DNA from: BJGO01 sp039810885
GTDB lineage: Bacteria; Bacteroidota; Bacteroidia; Chitinophagales; UBA10324
Length of the DNA stretch: 64,000 nt
Assembly (NCBI GenBank): GCA_039810885.1
Contig: JBDHXV010000001.1
Coordinates: forward strand, 1-64,000
Reading direction: 5' to 3'
Shown here: piece after piece, positions 34,855 to 44,006 of the stretch
Layout of the letters: each line of letters starts with the position of its first letter
How positions within the stretch are numbered: position 1 is the stretch's first letter
The notes under the pieces: model-generated
What the model saw: only the letters and a program-made list of their open reading frames with translations
Databases searched by the model: none
Told to the model about the DNA's origin: nothing
Translations under genes and position numbers: made by a program

Positions 34855-37536
34855 TTAATCTTTAAGTATAATCAGCTTTTCTGTAAATGTGATTCCATAC
34901 TTATCTCGAAATAGGAGAAAATACATTCCTGAATCTAAGCTCGAGCAATCTGTTTTACTCACCGTTTCATTGATATACTTTTGTAAGACTACCCTACCCC
35001 TTACATCAGTAACCGAGAGGAACATGTTTTCAACTCCTTTAATAATAAAGTTATCTTGCGCTGGAACCGGATAGACTAACACATTATCTTTCTCAGTAGG
35101 ACGAATACCCACATTCGTGATATGGATTATGTTCGACATGGCTGTACAACCATCGCTGTCGGTAACCACAACACTGTAGTTACCATTCGAAGTTGGTATA
35201 TAATTCAAATGTGTAGCGTCGTAAATGGGCTGCATGTCAGTGGTGAAAATTCCGTAGTACCAATGTAAGCTATCATTAGTCGTTGCATTTAGTTCGCCAT
35301 TAGAATAGGTAATAACCGGCAACTCAGGTGAGACGGTTATGGTGATTCCTTGAGAATACTTCTTCAGATTACCGCCAAGGCTAACCACTATGCGATACGT
35401 GCCCGACTGCGTCACTTCATAATACGGTTGATCTCCATCCGGCAAGTCTAAGCCATTGCACTGCCATTGATAATAGTAGCACGGGTTTATTGTATCGGCA
35501 GATAATCTTACTTTTTCACCTAAACAGAAATGAGTAGCCCCTTCTGCTGAAATCGTTGTGCCTATTGGGGTTGACCCTTTTACAAAAACGGCATAACTGC
35601 GTGCCGGAATGTTGATATAGAGTTCTTGATTATTGGTAATCACAGAGTAGCCTAAAACAACATTACCGGTAAGATCAAACAAAGTGTCTCCTACATTAAA
35701 TTGATACCCTTGCCACATATTCAGTTTTTGATAAACCTTCATAGGTTGCCCCGAGAAATTAATGGCAACAACAGCACCATCATTATTGCTGCAAGGTGCA
35801 TCGGCAGTGCCTCCTAACTGATAGATTAAGGCATTAGACGACGCCCCACTTACGAAGTTTGCACTATAGGGCGTGTTGAAACGATTCAGATATTCACGGT
35901 AGGCCGCATTTTTCAAATAGCGATTGTATGCACTGATAAGCTTATTTATCTTTAAAGTATAGCCACTGTATTTGTTTGTTAAATAATCTTCATAATAAAC
36001 ACAAGGTGTTCCAACCGTGGGATTAGTCAATAGATATGCATAAGCAAGAATAGGGTCGTTGTCAACGTGGTTATACTCATCTCGAAAATCATGATTGTTT
36101 ACGAATGTTACCGCATTTAGCCTGTTCATGTTTTGATTATCTACCATCCCCGAATTAAACACATTACGTGCATCGTAGCCAAAAGCATCGCAAGCATCTC
36201 GAAGTGCAGCCTGAAGGTTAAAATCAAACAAGCGATACACTATGGAATCTTTTGTGCTGTTATTCATATAACTATATACTTCATCAACGCGATTTTTTAA
36301 TATGGCTGCATCATAATCGTAAGCTTCACCAACAATCATCTTTGGATTAATCCCCAGGTTATGCAGATAATTGAACATATCCCCCAGAAAAGAAGATGGC
36401 ATGTGTTTTACTGCATCTATTCGCAATCCGCTCATCCGTATAGAATCACAAAGCCATTTAGTCCATGTACGTAATGTATCTCTAGATGGAATATAAGTTT
36501 GATCCACATCATAGAAGAACCACATCCAGTCCGTATCGCCGCAAAGGCAGGTTGGCGAGCCGTTGGGTTTAAAATTCAAATAGTTAAACTGTCCACGACC
36601 CGATGGAACATTCTGAAACGAGGTATAAGTTTGATAAATCATCTGTGAATGTATATCCGAATTTGTAGCGCTATACCAAATGCCATAGATATACTGATCG
36701 GCAAAGCCTCCTGTATTCATCAGCGTAATAAAAATGGTATCCGTATTAAACAAATCACTTGCATTTAATGTAACCTGAAACTCGTCAACAGCGCATCCGC
36801 CTGCGTCTATGCTGGCATTCATTCGTGTCCCAAGCAGGACGATATTATTTCCCTGCCCACAATCTCCTCCTCCATTAGGTTCTGATTCATTTATCACTGT
36901 AGAAGTAAGTATTTTTCTTTTTGTCCATATTGCAAATTGATAACCCTTGTTGTAATAATCCGGATGTCCGGATGCGGATTTTATTTTAAAATAATATGTT
37001 CCGGCTCCAAGACCCGTACCCTCTCCTATCGGAATTATATTTCTAAACCGATCCGATGGATAACAGTTATCGCCATTCACATGTTTTTGATACGTATAAT
37101 TTTCAATCCAACCCTTAACGGCAGGGTTAGCTTCTGCACTTCCCCCCGATCGGTGATTATAGACCACATCTGCAATAGCATACATACCATGGTTCTGAAT
37201 AGAATCCATCAATTGGTTCACCTTTGTTCCTGTGCCAAATCCTGTTTTCCGATTACTGGTTCCTAAACTATAATAGTCATATATATCATAGCCGTTGCTG
37301 CTTCCGCCACCCTGGCTCAAACTCAAGGGGGGCAACCATAAATATTTAAAGCCACGATCGGCTAAATATTTTGATTTATTAATCAGAGTATCAACGAAGG
37401 ATTTGCCCTGTGCCGTTTTTGGATATTCCCACCACCAGGCCTGTAACATCACACTTTGCGCATTAACTTTTAAAATATTAAAAAAAAGAAATGCTACAAC
37501 TACAATCTTACATGCTGAAGTATTTAGTTTGTTCAT
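34855..37536 (-). CDS. Secreted GH13 alpha-amylase with type IX secretion sorting domain
   Basis: An 893-residue exported starch- or glycogen-degrading enzyme. A signal peptide (about 1-26, ending NAQS) leads into a GH13 barrel. The catalytic residues are D374 in GLRIDAVKH, E404 in MIVGEAYDYD and D483 in NNHDFRDE. Between barrel strands 3 and 4 (about 155-300) is a beta-rich, Cys-containing insert in the place of the B domain. After domain C (about 570-650) comes an Ig/PKD-like section (EGATHFCLGEKVRLS...). The last 75 residues are a Por/T9SS type A sorting domain (VLVYPVPAQDNFIIKG...GMYFLLFRD...EKLIILK). It is therefore exported across the outer membrane by the type IX system. It is a lone gene, not a Sus-like polysaccharide locus. 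Confidence 0.92.
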   Translation of the reverse strand: MNKLNTSACKIVVVAFLFFNILKVNAQSVMLQAWWWEYPKTAQGKSFVDTLINKSKYLADRGFKYLWLPPLSLSQGGGSSNGYDIYDYYSLGTSNRKTGFGTGTKVNQLMDSIQNHGMYAIADVVYNHRSGGSAEANPAVKGWIENYTYQKHVNGDNCYPSDRFRNIIPIGEGTGLGAGTYYFKIKSASGHPDYYNKGYQFAIWTKRKILTSTVINESEPNGGGDCGQGNNIVLLGTRMNASIDAGGCAVDEFQVTLNASDLFNTDTIFITLMNTGGFADQYIYGIWYSATNSDIHSQMIYQTYTSFQNVPSGRGQFNYLNFKPNGSPTCLCGDTDWMWFFYDVDQTYIPSRDTLRTWTKWLCDSIRMSGLRIDAVKHMPSSFLGDMFNYLHNLGINPKMIVGEAYDYDAAILKNRVDEVYSYMNNSTKDSIVYRLFDFNLQAALRDACDAFGYDARNVFNSGMVDNQNMNRLNAVTFVNNHDFRDEYNHVDNDPILAYAYLLTNPTVGTPCVYYEDYLTNKYSGYTLKINKLISAYNRYLKNAAYREYLNRFNTPYSANFVSGASSNALIYQLGGTADAPCSNNDGAVVAINFSGQPMKVYQKLNMWQGYQFNVGDTLFDLTGNVVLGYSVITNNQELYINIPARSYAVFVKGSTPIGTTISAEGATHFCLGEKVRLSADTINPCYYYQWQCNGLDLPDGDQPYYEVTQSGTYRIVVSLGGNLKKYSQGITITVSPELPVITYSNGELNATTNDSLHWYYGIFTTDMQPIYDATHLNYIPTSNGNYSVVVTDSDGCTAMSNIIHITNVGIRPTEKDNVLVYPVPAQDNFIIKGVENMFLSVTDVRGRVVLQKYINETVSKTDCSSLDSGMYFLLFRDKYGITFTEKLIILKD

Positions 37537-37539
37537 TAT

Positions 37540-37574
37540 ATTAAAAATAAGCTGCTAGGTCGAATGTCCTAGCA
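37540..37574 (-). terminator. Terminator downstream of gcvP
   Basis: Stem TGCTAGG/CCTAGCA (37553-37559 and 37568-37574) with an 8-base loop, followed on minus by GC and then a T-rich stretch (TTATTTTT). It ends just before the amylase start codon. Confidence 0.65.
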
Positions 37575-37591
37575 TCAGAGGTAAAAGGCAA

Positions 37592-40471
37592 TTACTGAAC
37601 ACTCACTCGTTCTTCGTCATATATCTCCATTGGTGGACAAGTACAGATAAGGTTACGGTCGCCCAGTGTGTTGTTAATACGTGAAACAGAAGGCCAGAAT
37701 TTATGTTGCCTTAGATAGGCAGCCGGATATGCCGCCTTGGTTCTCGAATAAGGTAATTTCCAATCGTCTGATGCAATGGTGTGCATAGTATGTGGTGCAT
37801 TTTTCAATACATTATTCTGTGGATCAGCAACACCATCTACAACTTCTTGAATTTCAGTGCGAATAGAACGCAAGGCCAGTATAAATCGGTCGAGTTCCTC
37901 CTTTGGTTCACTCTCTGTTGGTTCAATCATTAAAGTGCCTGCCACCGGAAAAGAGACCGTTGGTGCATGAAAGCCATAGTCCATTAATCGTTTAGCAATA
38001 TCTTCCACCTCAATGCCATACTTCTTAAATTCACGCATATCTATGATGAACTCGTGAGCGCAGTAACCCTTTTCTCCTTTATATAAAATCGTATAATCAC
38101 TTTCCAATGATGCACGCAAGTAATTTGCATTTAAGATTGCATACGCTGTGGCATCTTTACAACCTTGGGCACCAAGCATTTTGATATATCCATAAGAAAT
38201 TAACAAAATACTTGCTGAGCCCCAAGCCGCTGAAGAAACAGCATGGATTGACTTAGTAGTGCCCAGTTCAGTAATGCTGTGACCCGGTAGGTATGGAGTT
38301 AAATGTTTTGCAACACAAATAGGTCCAACTCCGGGGCCGCCGCCACCGTGAGGTATGCTAAATGTTTTATGCAGGTTAATATGATTTACATCGGCTCCGA
38401 TTTCAGCCGGGCTGGTTAAGCCTACCTGAGCGTTCATATTAGCACCATCCATATATACTTGTCCTCCATTTTCGTGAATAATGCGACAAATCTCTTTAAT
38501 AGATGTTTCAAATACACCATGTGTTGAAGGGTAAGTAACCATTAGGACTGCTAAACTCGCTCTATGCTGTTCTGCCTTTTGTTTTAAATCCGTTACATCA
38601 ATATTCCCATGTTCGTCGCATTTAACTACAACCACCTGAAAACCGGCCAATACAGCACTTGCCGGGTTCGTGCCGTGTGCTGAAGAAGGGATCAAGCAGA
38701 TATCTCTGTGTGTTTCTTTTCGGTCTTCAAAATATTTGCGAATAACTAATAAGCCCGCATACTCTCCCTGAGCACCACTATTAGGCTGTAACGAACAAGA
38801 ATCAAAGCCTGTGATTTTACAGAGGTAGCTTTCTAACTCTGATATAATTTGTTGGTAGCCCTGCCATTGCTCCCTAGGGGCAAACGGATGTATTTGAGAA
38901 AACTCAGGTAAACTAACCGGCATCATCTCCGAGGCGCTATTCAGTTTCATCGTGCACGAGCCCAAAGGAATCATTGACGTGTTCAAGGCAAGATCTTTAT
39001 TTTCCAACTGCTTCAAATAGCGCATCATTTCTGTTTCGGTATGATGTCGGTTAAATGTTGGATGCTGTAAATAAGCGGACTTTCGTTGCAAGGATGCTGG
39101 AAAGTTGTATTGCACCTTTGTGTTAATGTGCAGGGGTTCTTTCCCGAGTGAATGAGCAAAAATAGACACGAGTTGTTGTACATCCAACCACGATGTAGTT
39201 TCATCTACTGAAATACATATCGAATCCTTATCCCGGAAATAAAGATTGATTTTATTTTTTTCTAAAGAATCTTGTAGAGTGCCGATCTGTGTGGACGACA
39301 TTGTCGTAGCATCGATACATAGCGTATCAAAGTGTTGAGCGCTCTTAATAGAGTATCCAAGTGTTGTTAACGATTCGTAAAGTGCTTTTGCCTTAGCGTT
39401 AACTGATTCTGCAATTTCACGAATGCCGTCTGGTCCATGATACACAGCATACATTGCTGCAATATTTGCTAATAAGGCTTGAGCTGTGCAAATGTTTGAA
39501 GTAGCCTTCTCACGCCTTATATGCTGCTCGCGTGTTTGCAACGCCATACGATAAGCTTGCTTACCCTCTGCATCAACAGATACACCTATGATACGACCGG
39601 GCATCAAACGCTTGTATTCATCACGCACAGCGAAGAAAGCAGCATGAGGTCCTCCAAATCCTAATGGCACGCCAAAACGTTGAGCCGAACCCAATGCGAT
39701 GTCTGCCCCCATCTCTCCCGGAGTTTTCAATAAAGCCAATGCCAGCAAGTCCGTTGCCAATACAATCTTAATTTCTTTTTCATGTGCATTCTTTACCCAC
39801 GAAGTATAATCGGTAATGTACCCCTCGGCATTCGGACATTGTAGCAATGCACCGAAAAATTCTTCAGTTAGTGTAAAGTTGTTTTCATCATCAATTATCA
39901 AATCTATGTGCAATGGAGAAGCGCGTGTTTTAAGCACATCTATTGTTTGAGTAAAAACATACTTTGACACAAAAAACTTTTTACGTTTTCCGCCTTGTGC
40001 ATGAAACAATAAATTCATCGCTTCTGCTGCCGCCGTTCCTTCATCAAGCAAAGAGGCATTAGACACTTCTAACCCTGTCAAGTCGATAACCATTGTCTGA
40101 AAATTGAGTAGTGACTCTAAGCGACCTTGGGCAATCTCTGCCTGATAGGGAGTGTACTGCGTGTACCATCCGGGATTCTCAAATAAGTTACGTTGAATAA
40201 CCGGAGGAGTTATCGTATTATAATATCCCTGACCTATATATGATTTATAAAGTTTATTTTTTGCTGCTATGGATCTTATCAAATTCAAGTATTCATATTC
40301 TGTTAAAGCTATGGGCAAATCAAGTTCGCGATTTAACCGAATATCGCCTGGCACGATATTGTCAATTAAGTCATTTAAAGATGAAACACCAATCCGTTGT
40401 AACATCTTTTGAGTATCTTGATGATTAGGTCCAATGTGCCTATGTCTGAAGTCTTTAGTTAAATCATTCAT
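37592..40471 (-). CDS. gcvP: Glycine dehydrogenase (decarboxylating), P-protein
   Basis: PLP enzyme of the glycine cleavage system; decarboxylates glycine and passes the aminomethyl group to the H-protein lipoyl arm. It is the single-chain form (959 residues), with an N-terminal half (FRHIGPN... at the start, GYYNTITPPVIQRN near 80) and a catalytic C-terminal half. The PLP lysine is K702 in HINLHKTFSIPHGGGGPGVGPI, close to K706 of the E. coli enzyme. Other parts of the system (gcvT, gcvH, lpd) are not in the window. A good -7 box lies just upstream on minus. Confidence 0.97.
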   Translation of the reverse strand: MNDLTKDFRHRHIGPNHQDTQKMLQRIGVSSLNDLIDNIVPGDIRLNRELDLPIALTEYEYLNLIRSIAAKNKLYKSYIGQGYYNTITPPVIQRNLFENPGWYTQYTPYQAEIAQGRLESLLNFQTMVIDLTGLEVSNASLLDEGTAAAEAMNLLFHAQGGKRKKFFVSKYVFTQTIDVLKTRASPLHIDLIIDDENNFTLTEEFFGALLQCPNAEGYITDYTSWVKNAHEKEIKIVLATDLLALALLKTPGEMGADIALGSAQRFGVPLGFGGPHAAFFAVRDEYKRLMPGRIIGVSVDAEGKQAYRMALQTREQHIRREKATSNICTAQALLANIAAMYAVYHGPDGIREIAESVNAKAKALYESLTTLGYSIKSAQHFDTLCIDATTMSSTQIGTLQDSLEKNKINLYFRDKDSICISVDETTSWLDVQQLVSIFAHSLGKEPLHINTKVQYNFPASLQRKSAYLQHPTFNRHHTETEMMRYLKQLENKDLALNTSMIPLGSCTMKLNSASEMMPVSLPEFSQIHPFAPREQWQGYQQIISELESYLCKITGFDSCSLQPNSGAQGEYAGLLVIRKYFEDRKETHRDICLIPSSAHGTNPASAVLAGFQVVVVKCDEHGNIDVTDLKQKAEQHRASLAVLMVTYPSTHGVFETSIKEICRIIHENGGQVYMDGANMNAQVGLTSPAEIGADVNHINLHKTFSIPHGGGGPGVGPICVAKHLTPYLPGHSITELGTTKSIHAVSSAAWGSASILLISYGYIKMLGAQGCKDATAYAILNANYLRASLESDYTILYKGEKGYCAHEFIIDMREFKKYGIEVEDIAKRLMDYGFHAPTVSFPVAGTLMIEPTESEPKEELDRFILALRSIRTEIQEVVDGVADPQNNVLKNAPHTMHTIASDDWKLPYSRTKAAYPAAYLRQHKFWPSVSRINNTLGDRNLICTCPPMEIYDEERVSVQ

Positions 40472-40488
40472 TGTTTAAAAAAGTGCGG

Positions 40489-40496
40489 CAAAGTTA
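40489..40496 (-). promoter_or_regulatory. -7 promoter element of gcvP
   Basis: TAACTTTG on minus followed by discriminator CCGCAC, the same downstream hexamer as at the yebC promoter. It is 18 bases from the ATG. No -33 TTG is seen at usual spacing. Confidence 0.5.
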
Positions 40497-40636
40497 ACTA
40501 ATGCTCTAATTTTATTACTATGTATTCAGTTACAGAAGTCTCTCCAATTTATCCACAAATAGGGCGTAATTTAATTTTCAAATACTATTGTAGAATCAGT
40601 AGTAAAGCACTACTTTAGTGTCAAATCCTTACTCTT

Positions 40637-41164
40637 ATGCTCCCTGATTATTATAAAATTCTAAATATAGGCAGCGACGCCAGTGATATGGAAATAAAGA
40701 AAGCTTTTCGTAGCAAAGTAAAAGTCGAGCACCCCTCCTTAAACAAGAATCCGGATGCATTAAATAAATTCACTGAGTTAAATGAAGCCTATGAAATATT
40801 AATTCATCACGATACCCGTGAGTTGTATGAAGAGGACTTTCAATCTTGGCATAATCCCGAAGAATATCCTATATATAAATATTGGATTGAAGCGGCACAT
40901 GCCAGGGCTATAGAGCATGCGAAACTGCCGTATCACGAATATCAAAAAACAGTTTTTTATAAAAGCACTAAAACGACTAGCTATAGTATTTTTATGATTG
41001 GTCTCATATTCGGTTTATTAACCGCCATAGCACCCTACATTCTTATTGTGCTATTTGATTATAAATTCTTCGGTGTGGCATCAATCTTCATAGCGCTACC
41101 TGTTGGAACGTTTATGTTAGTTCAGGCTCTGGCCGGATTTCAATCTCTTAAGAAGTTTCATTAG
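40637..41164 (+). CDS. J-domain membrane protein with degenerate HPD motif
   Basis: Residues 4-70 make a J-domain (DYYKILNIGSDASDMEIKKAFRSKVKVEHPS...FTELNEAYEILIHHDTRELYEEDF). The HPD tripeptide needed to stimulate DnaK/Hsp70 reads HPS here (residues 32-34). The rest has an amphipathic linker and two membrane helices (about 115-137 and 143-165), and no zinc or substrate-binding domain. So it is a membrane-bound J-like protein that may have lost classic co-chaperone activity. It is a single gene between gcvP (divergent) and the carboxylase gene. Function unknown. Confidence 0.85.
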   Translation: MLPDYYKILNIGSDASDMEIKKAFRSKVKVEHPSLNKNPDALNKFTELNEAYEILIHHDTRELYEEDFQSWHNPEEYPIYKYWIEAAHARAIEHAKLPYHEYQKTVFYKSTKTTSYSIFMIGLIFGLLTAIAPYILIVLFDYKFFGVASIFIALPVGTFMLVQALAGFQSLKKFH

Positions 41165-41355
41165 AATACACATTTAGAATTCCTAATCCGGTTATTGAAT
41201 TTTTCTATTGCCGTTTCGTGATACATTAATTTTATTCTGACCTTTAAATGTTAAAGGGTAGGGCATTTTTATTATTAGATCGCTAATCAGATAGAACAAT
41301 TCCACATTACGTACGCATTTTTTTATCTACTTTGCCCTCCATTATTGCACAGTTT

Positions 41356-42984
41356 ATGAATTTACAATTTAATAAAAACGAGGATACCAATAAGTTACTC
41401 TACTCTAAAGTGGAAGAACAATTATCAAAAATTCATTTAGGCGGGGGGAAAAAGAATATTGATAAGCAACATGAAAAAGGTAAAATGACTGCACGTGAGC
41501 GTATCTGTTATTTACTGGATGATGGAGCACCTCAATTCGAGATAGGTGCTTTTGCTGGTTTTGAAATGTATGCAGAAGAAGGCGGATGCCCTGCTGGAGG
41601 CGTAGTGGCTATGATCGGATATGTAAGCGAGAAACTATGTATCGTTGCAGCTAATGATGCTACCGTTAAGGCAGGTGCATGGTTTCCGATAACGGGTAAA
41701 AAGAATTTACGATTACAGGAAATTGCAATGGAAAATCGCTTGCCTATTATTTATTTGGTCGATAGCGCGGGGGTTTATCTTCCAATGCAGGATGAAATTT
41801 TTCCTGATAAGGAGCACTTTGGTCGCATTTTTAGAAATAATGCTCGTATGAGCTCTGAAGGGATTATTCAAATTGCAGCAATTATGGGTAGCTGCGTGGC
41901 CGGAGGGGCCTATTTACCTATAATGAGCGATGAAGCAATGATCGTGGACAAAACGGGTTCCATTTTCTTGGCGGGCCCATATTTAGTAAAAGCCGCCATC
42001 GGTGAAGATATTGACCAGGAAACTCTGGGTGGTGCCACAACTCACTGTGAAATATCCGGTGTTACGGATTATAAAATGCCAAATGATAAAGCTTGTCTTG
42101 ACAGAATCAAAAGCATTATAGAGAAAATAGGGGAATATGATAAGGCAGGCTTCAACCGGATTAAAGCAAGTCAACCTATAAAAAAGCAAGAAGAAATATT
42201 TGGTCTGATGCCCGATGATATTGGTAAGCCCTATGATATGTATGATATCATAGAACGTCTTGTGGACGAATCCAAATTTGACGAATACAAAGCCGGTTAC
42301 GGAAAAACAATCATTACCTGCTATGCACGCATAGATGGTTGGGCGGTCGGCATTGTTGCCAATCAACGTAAGGTAGTTAAAAGTGCTAAAGGAGAAATGC
42401 AATTCGGCGGGGTGATATATAGTGACTCTGCTGATAAAGCGACTCGTTTTATTTTGAATTGTAATCAGAAGAAAATTCCTATCGTCTTTCTTCAAGATGT
42501 TACGGGCTTTATGGTTGGTTCAAAATCAGAACACGGAGGCATTATCAAGGATGGGGCAAAGATGGTTAATGCGGTTGCTAATTCTGTTGTGCCAAAGATT
42601 ACCGTTATAGTAGGGAATAGCTTTGGTGCTGGTAACTATGCTATGTGCGGCAAAGCATACGACCCGAGAATAATTGTTGGGTGGCCTATGTCGCGCATAG
42701 CCGTTATGGGAGGCGCACAAGCTGCTAAAACATTATTACAGATACAGGTTGCTTCACTTAAAGCAAAAGGAAAAGAGATATCTAAAATCGAAGAAGAGAA
42801 AATGTTGGGAGAGATTACATCACGCTACGAAAAACAAATGCAGCCTCAATATGCGGCATCACGTTTATGGCTTGATGCCATTATCAACCCTTTAGATACA
42901 CGAAAAATAATTTCTATGACGATAGAGGCTGCAGACCATGCACCTATTACTCGCCCTTTTAATCCGGGTGTTATTCAAACATGA
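41356..42984 (+). CDS. Acyl-CoA carboxylase beta (carboxyltransferase) subunit
   Basis: Transfers CO2 from biotin to an acyl-CoA. The carboxyltransferase N-domain (GKMTARERICYLLDDGA...FEIGAFAGFEMYAEEGGCPAGGVV) and C-domain (FGGVIYSDSADKATRFI...IVFLQDVTGFMVG...GKAYDPRIIVGWPMSRIAVMGGAQAA) are both present. The EEGGCPAGGVV stretch and the GRIFRNNARMSSEGI segment are closest to methylcrotonyl-CoA and geranyl-CoA carboxylases, but propionyl-CoA carboxylase cannot be ruled out. The start at 41356 (MNLQFNK) is preferred: the ORF start at 41332 would lie inside a CTACTTTG promoter-like box at 41327-41334. The biotin-carrying alpha subunit is not nearby. Its stop touches the stop of the converging FN3 gene. 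Confidence 0.9.
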   Translation: MNLQFNKNEDTNKLLYSKVEEQLSKIHLGGGKKNIDKQHEKGKMTARERICYLLDDGAPQFEIGAFAGFEMYAEEGGCPAGGVVAMIGYVSEKLCIVAANDATVKAGAWFPITGKKNLRLQEIAMENRLPIIYLVDSAGVYLPMQDEIFPDKEHFGRIFRNNARMSSEGIIQIAAIMGSCVAGGAYLPIMSDEAMIVDKTGSIFLAGPYLVKAAIGEDIDQETLGGATTHCEISGVTDYKMPNDKACLDRIKSIIEKIGEYDKAGFNRIKASQPIKKQEEIFGLMPDDIGKPYDMYDIIERLVDESKFDEYKAGYGKTIITCYARIDGWAVGIVANQRKVVKSAKGEMQFGGVIYSDSADKATRFILNCNQKKIPIVFLQDVTGFMVGSKSEHGGIIKDGAKMVNAVANSVVPKITVIVGNSFGAGNYAMCGKAYDPRIIVGWPMSRIAVMGGAQAAKTLLQIQVASLKAKGKEISKIEEEKMLGEITSRYEKQMQPQYAASRLWLDAIINPLDTRKIISMTIEAADHAPITRPFNPGVIQT

Positions 42985-43881
42985 TTATTTTTTCTTTATA
43001 CTATCCTCTATATCTGACAGTGATACCGGCTTAATGTGCTCCATCGGAGCTAATGTATTAAACATAACCGTGTTGGAGTAGCCGCTGGTATCTATCTTAC
43101 CGGAGTAGATAATAGACTGCACCTGCACTTCATACTCAGTGTTTGGGTTCAGATTAACTAAAAATCTTTTGTTTCCCATAGATGCAACAGTTCCTTTTAC
43201 CCATTCAGATGAGCCAACTTCTCGAAAACGAACCACATACTTGAGGGCATTATTTACTCCAACCCAAGAAACGATCGCAGAGTTATCCAATATGTTTTCT
43301 ACTTTAACAGAGGTAGGAATTGCAATTGCGATATTTTTTACTTTATTATAACTAAAGACACTTATCCATTTGTAATCTGTAGCTGTTTGCTGTACATCTG
43401 TTTTTCTCGGATCAATCAGATTGGCTTTAATTTCAAATCGAGATAAATCCGCAATATCATTTTTACTAACCTTTATCGAAAAACTTTTCATATTTAACTT
43501 GCCTGGGATAGTTACAACTCGGGGTTGCATCTTCTCATCCTTAGCATCAAACATCTTTAAATCTGCTCCATCAATTACAGTCGTATTTGTAGCCAATAGT
43601 GTCAAGTTAATCGAATCACTTTGATTTGAAATAGTTACTTGTGGTATATTGGTATCGCTGCTTTTCATATCCTTTGTCAAGAGCGGATAGAGTGGTAACA
43701 CATTAATAGTTGCATTATTCTCTGTGCTTGCAAATGTTTCTTCGGTATTTCCAAAGTGATTCACAAGGAAGAAGCCACTGGCAATAAAAACGCCCATCGT
43801 CGTGCCCGCAATGGCATAGTGAATTCGATTTCTTAATGTATTTCTATGTTTTAAAATGAGTCTTTGACGCCTGGTGTTCAT
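42985..43881 (-). CDS. Membrane-anchored protein with fibronectin type III domain
   Basis: 298 residues. A strongly basic N-terminus (NTRRQRLILKHRNTLRNR) precedes one membrane helix at about 25-43 (IAGTTMGVFIASGFFLVNHF), giving an N-in, C-out layout. Residues about 60-190 are beta-rich and unassigned. An FN3 domain fills about 195-280 (SVKVENILDNSAIVSWVGVNNALKYVVRFREVGSSEWVKGTV...FLVNLNPNTEYEVQVQSI...GYSNTVMFNT). The role is unknown; FN3 domains usually bind glycans or proteins outside the cell. Bases up to 44006 between this gene and the divergent glycosyltransferase show no clear promoter pair. Confidence 0.75.
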   Translation of the reverse strand: MNTRRQRLILKHRNTLRNRIHYAIAGTTMGVFIASGFFLVNHFGNTEETFASTENNATINVLPLYPLLTKDMKSSDTNIPQVTISNQSDSINLTLLATNTTVIDGADLKMFDAKDEKMQPRVVTIPGKLNMKSFSIKVSKNDIADLSRFEIKANLIDPRKTDVQQTATDYKWISVFSYNKVKNIAIAIPTSVKVENILDNSAIVSWVGVNNALKYVVRFREVGSSEWVKGTVASMGNKRFLVNLNPNTEYEVQVQSIIYSGKIDTSGYSNTVMFNTLAPMEHIKPVSLSDIEDSIKKK

Positions 43882-44006
43882 TCTCTACATTTTCGCCCTC
43901 TAACGATAATATTTTAAAGTAGTTACAGGGAGTTAAAATCAATCGACTCCGCAATTGGGTCGTTGTGAATAGAGATTAGTAAGAGGATTTAGTTCCTTTG
44001 CAGGGT

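Noticed and set aside
41983..42495. 170-residue minus-strand frame in the carboxylase gene
   Set aside because: Shadow of a strongly conserved coding region; odd aromatic composition and no family features.
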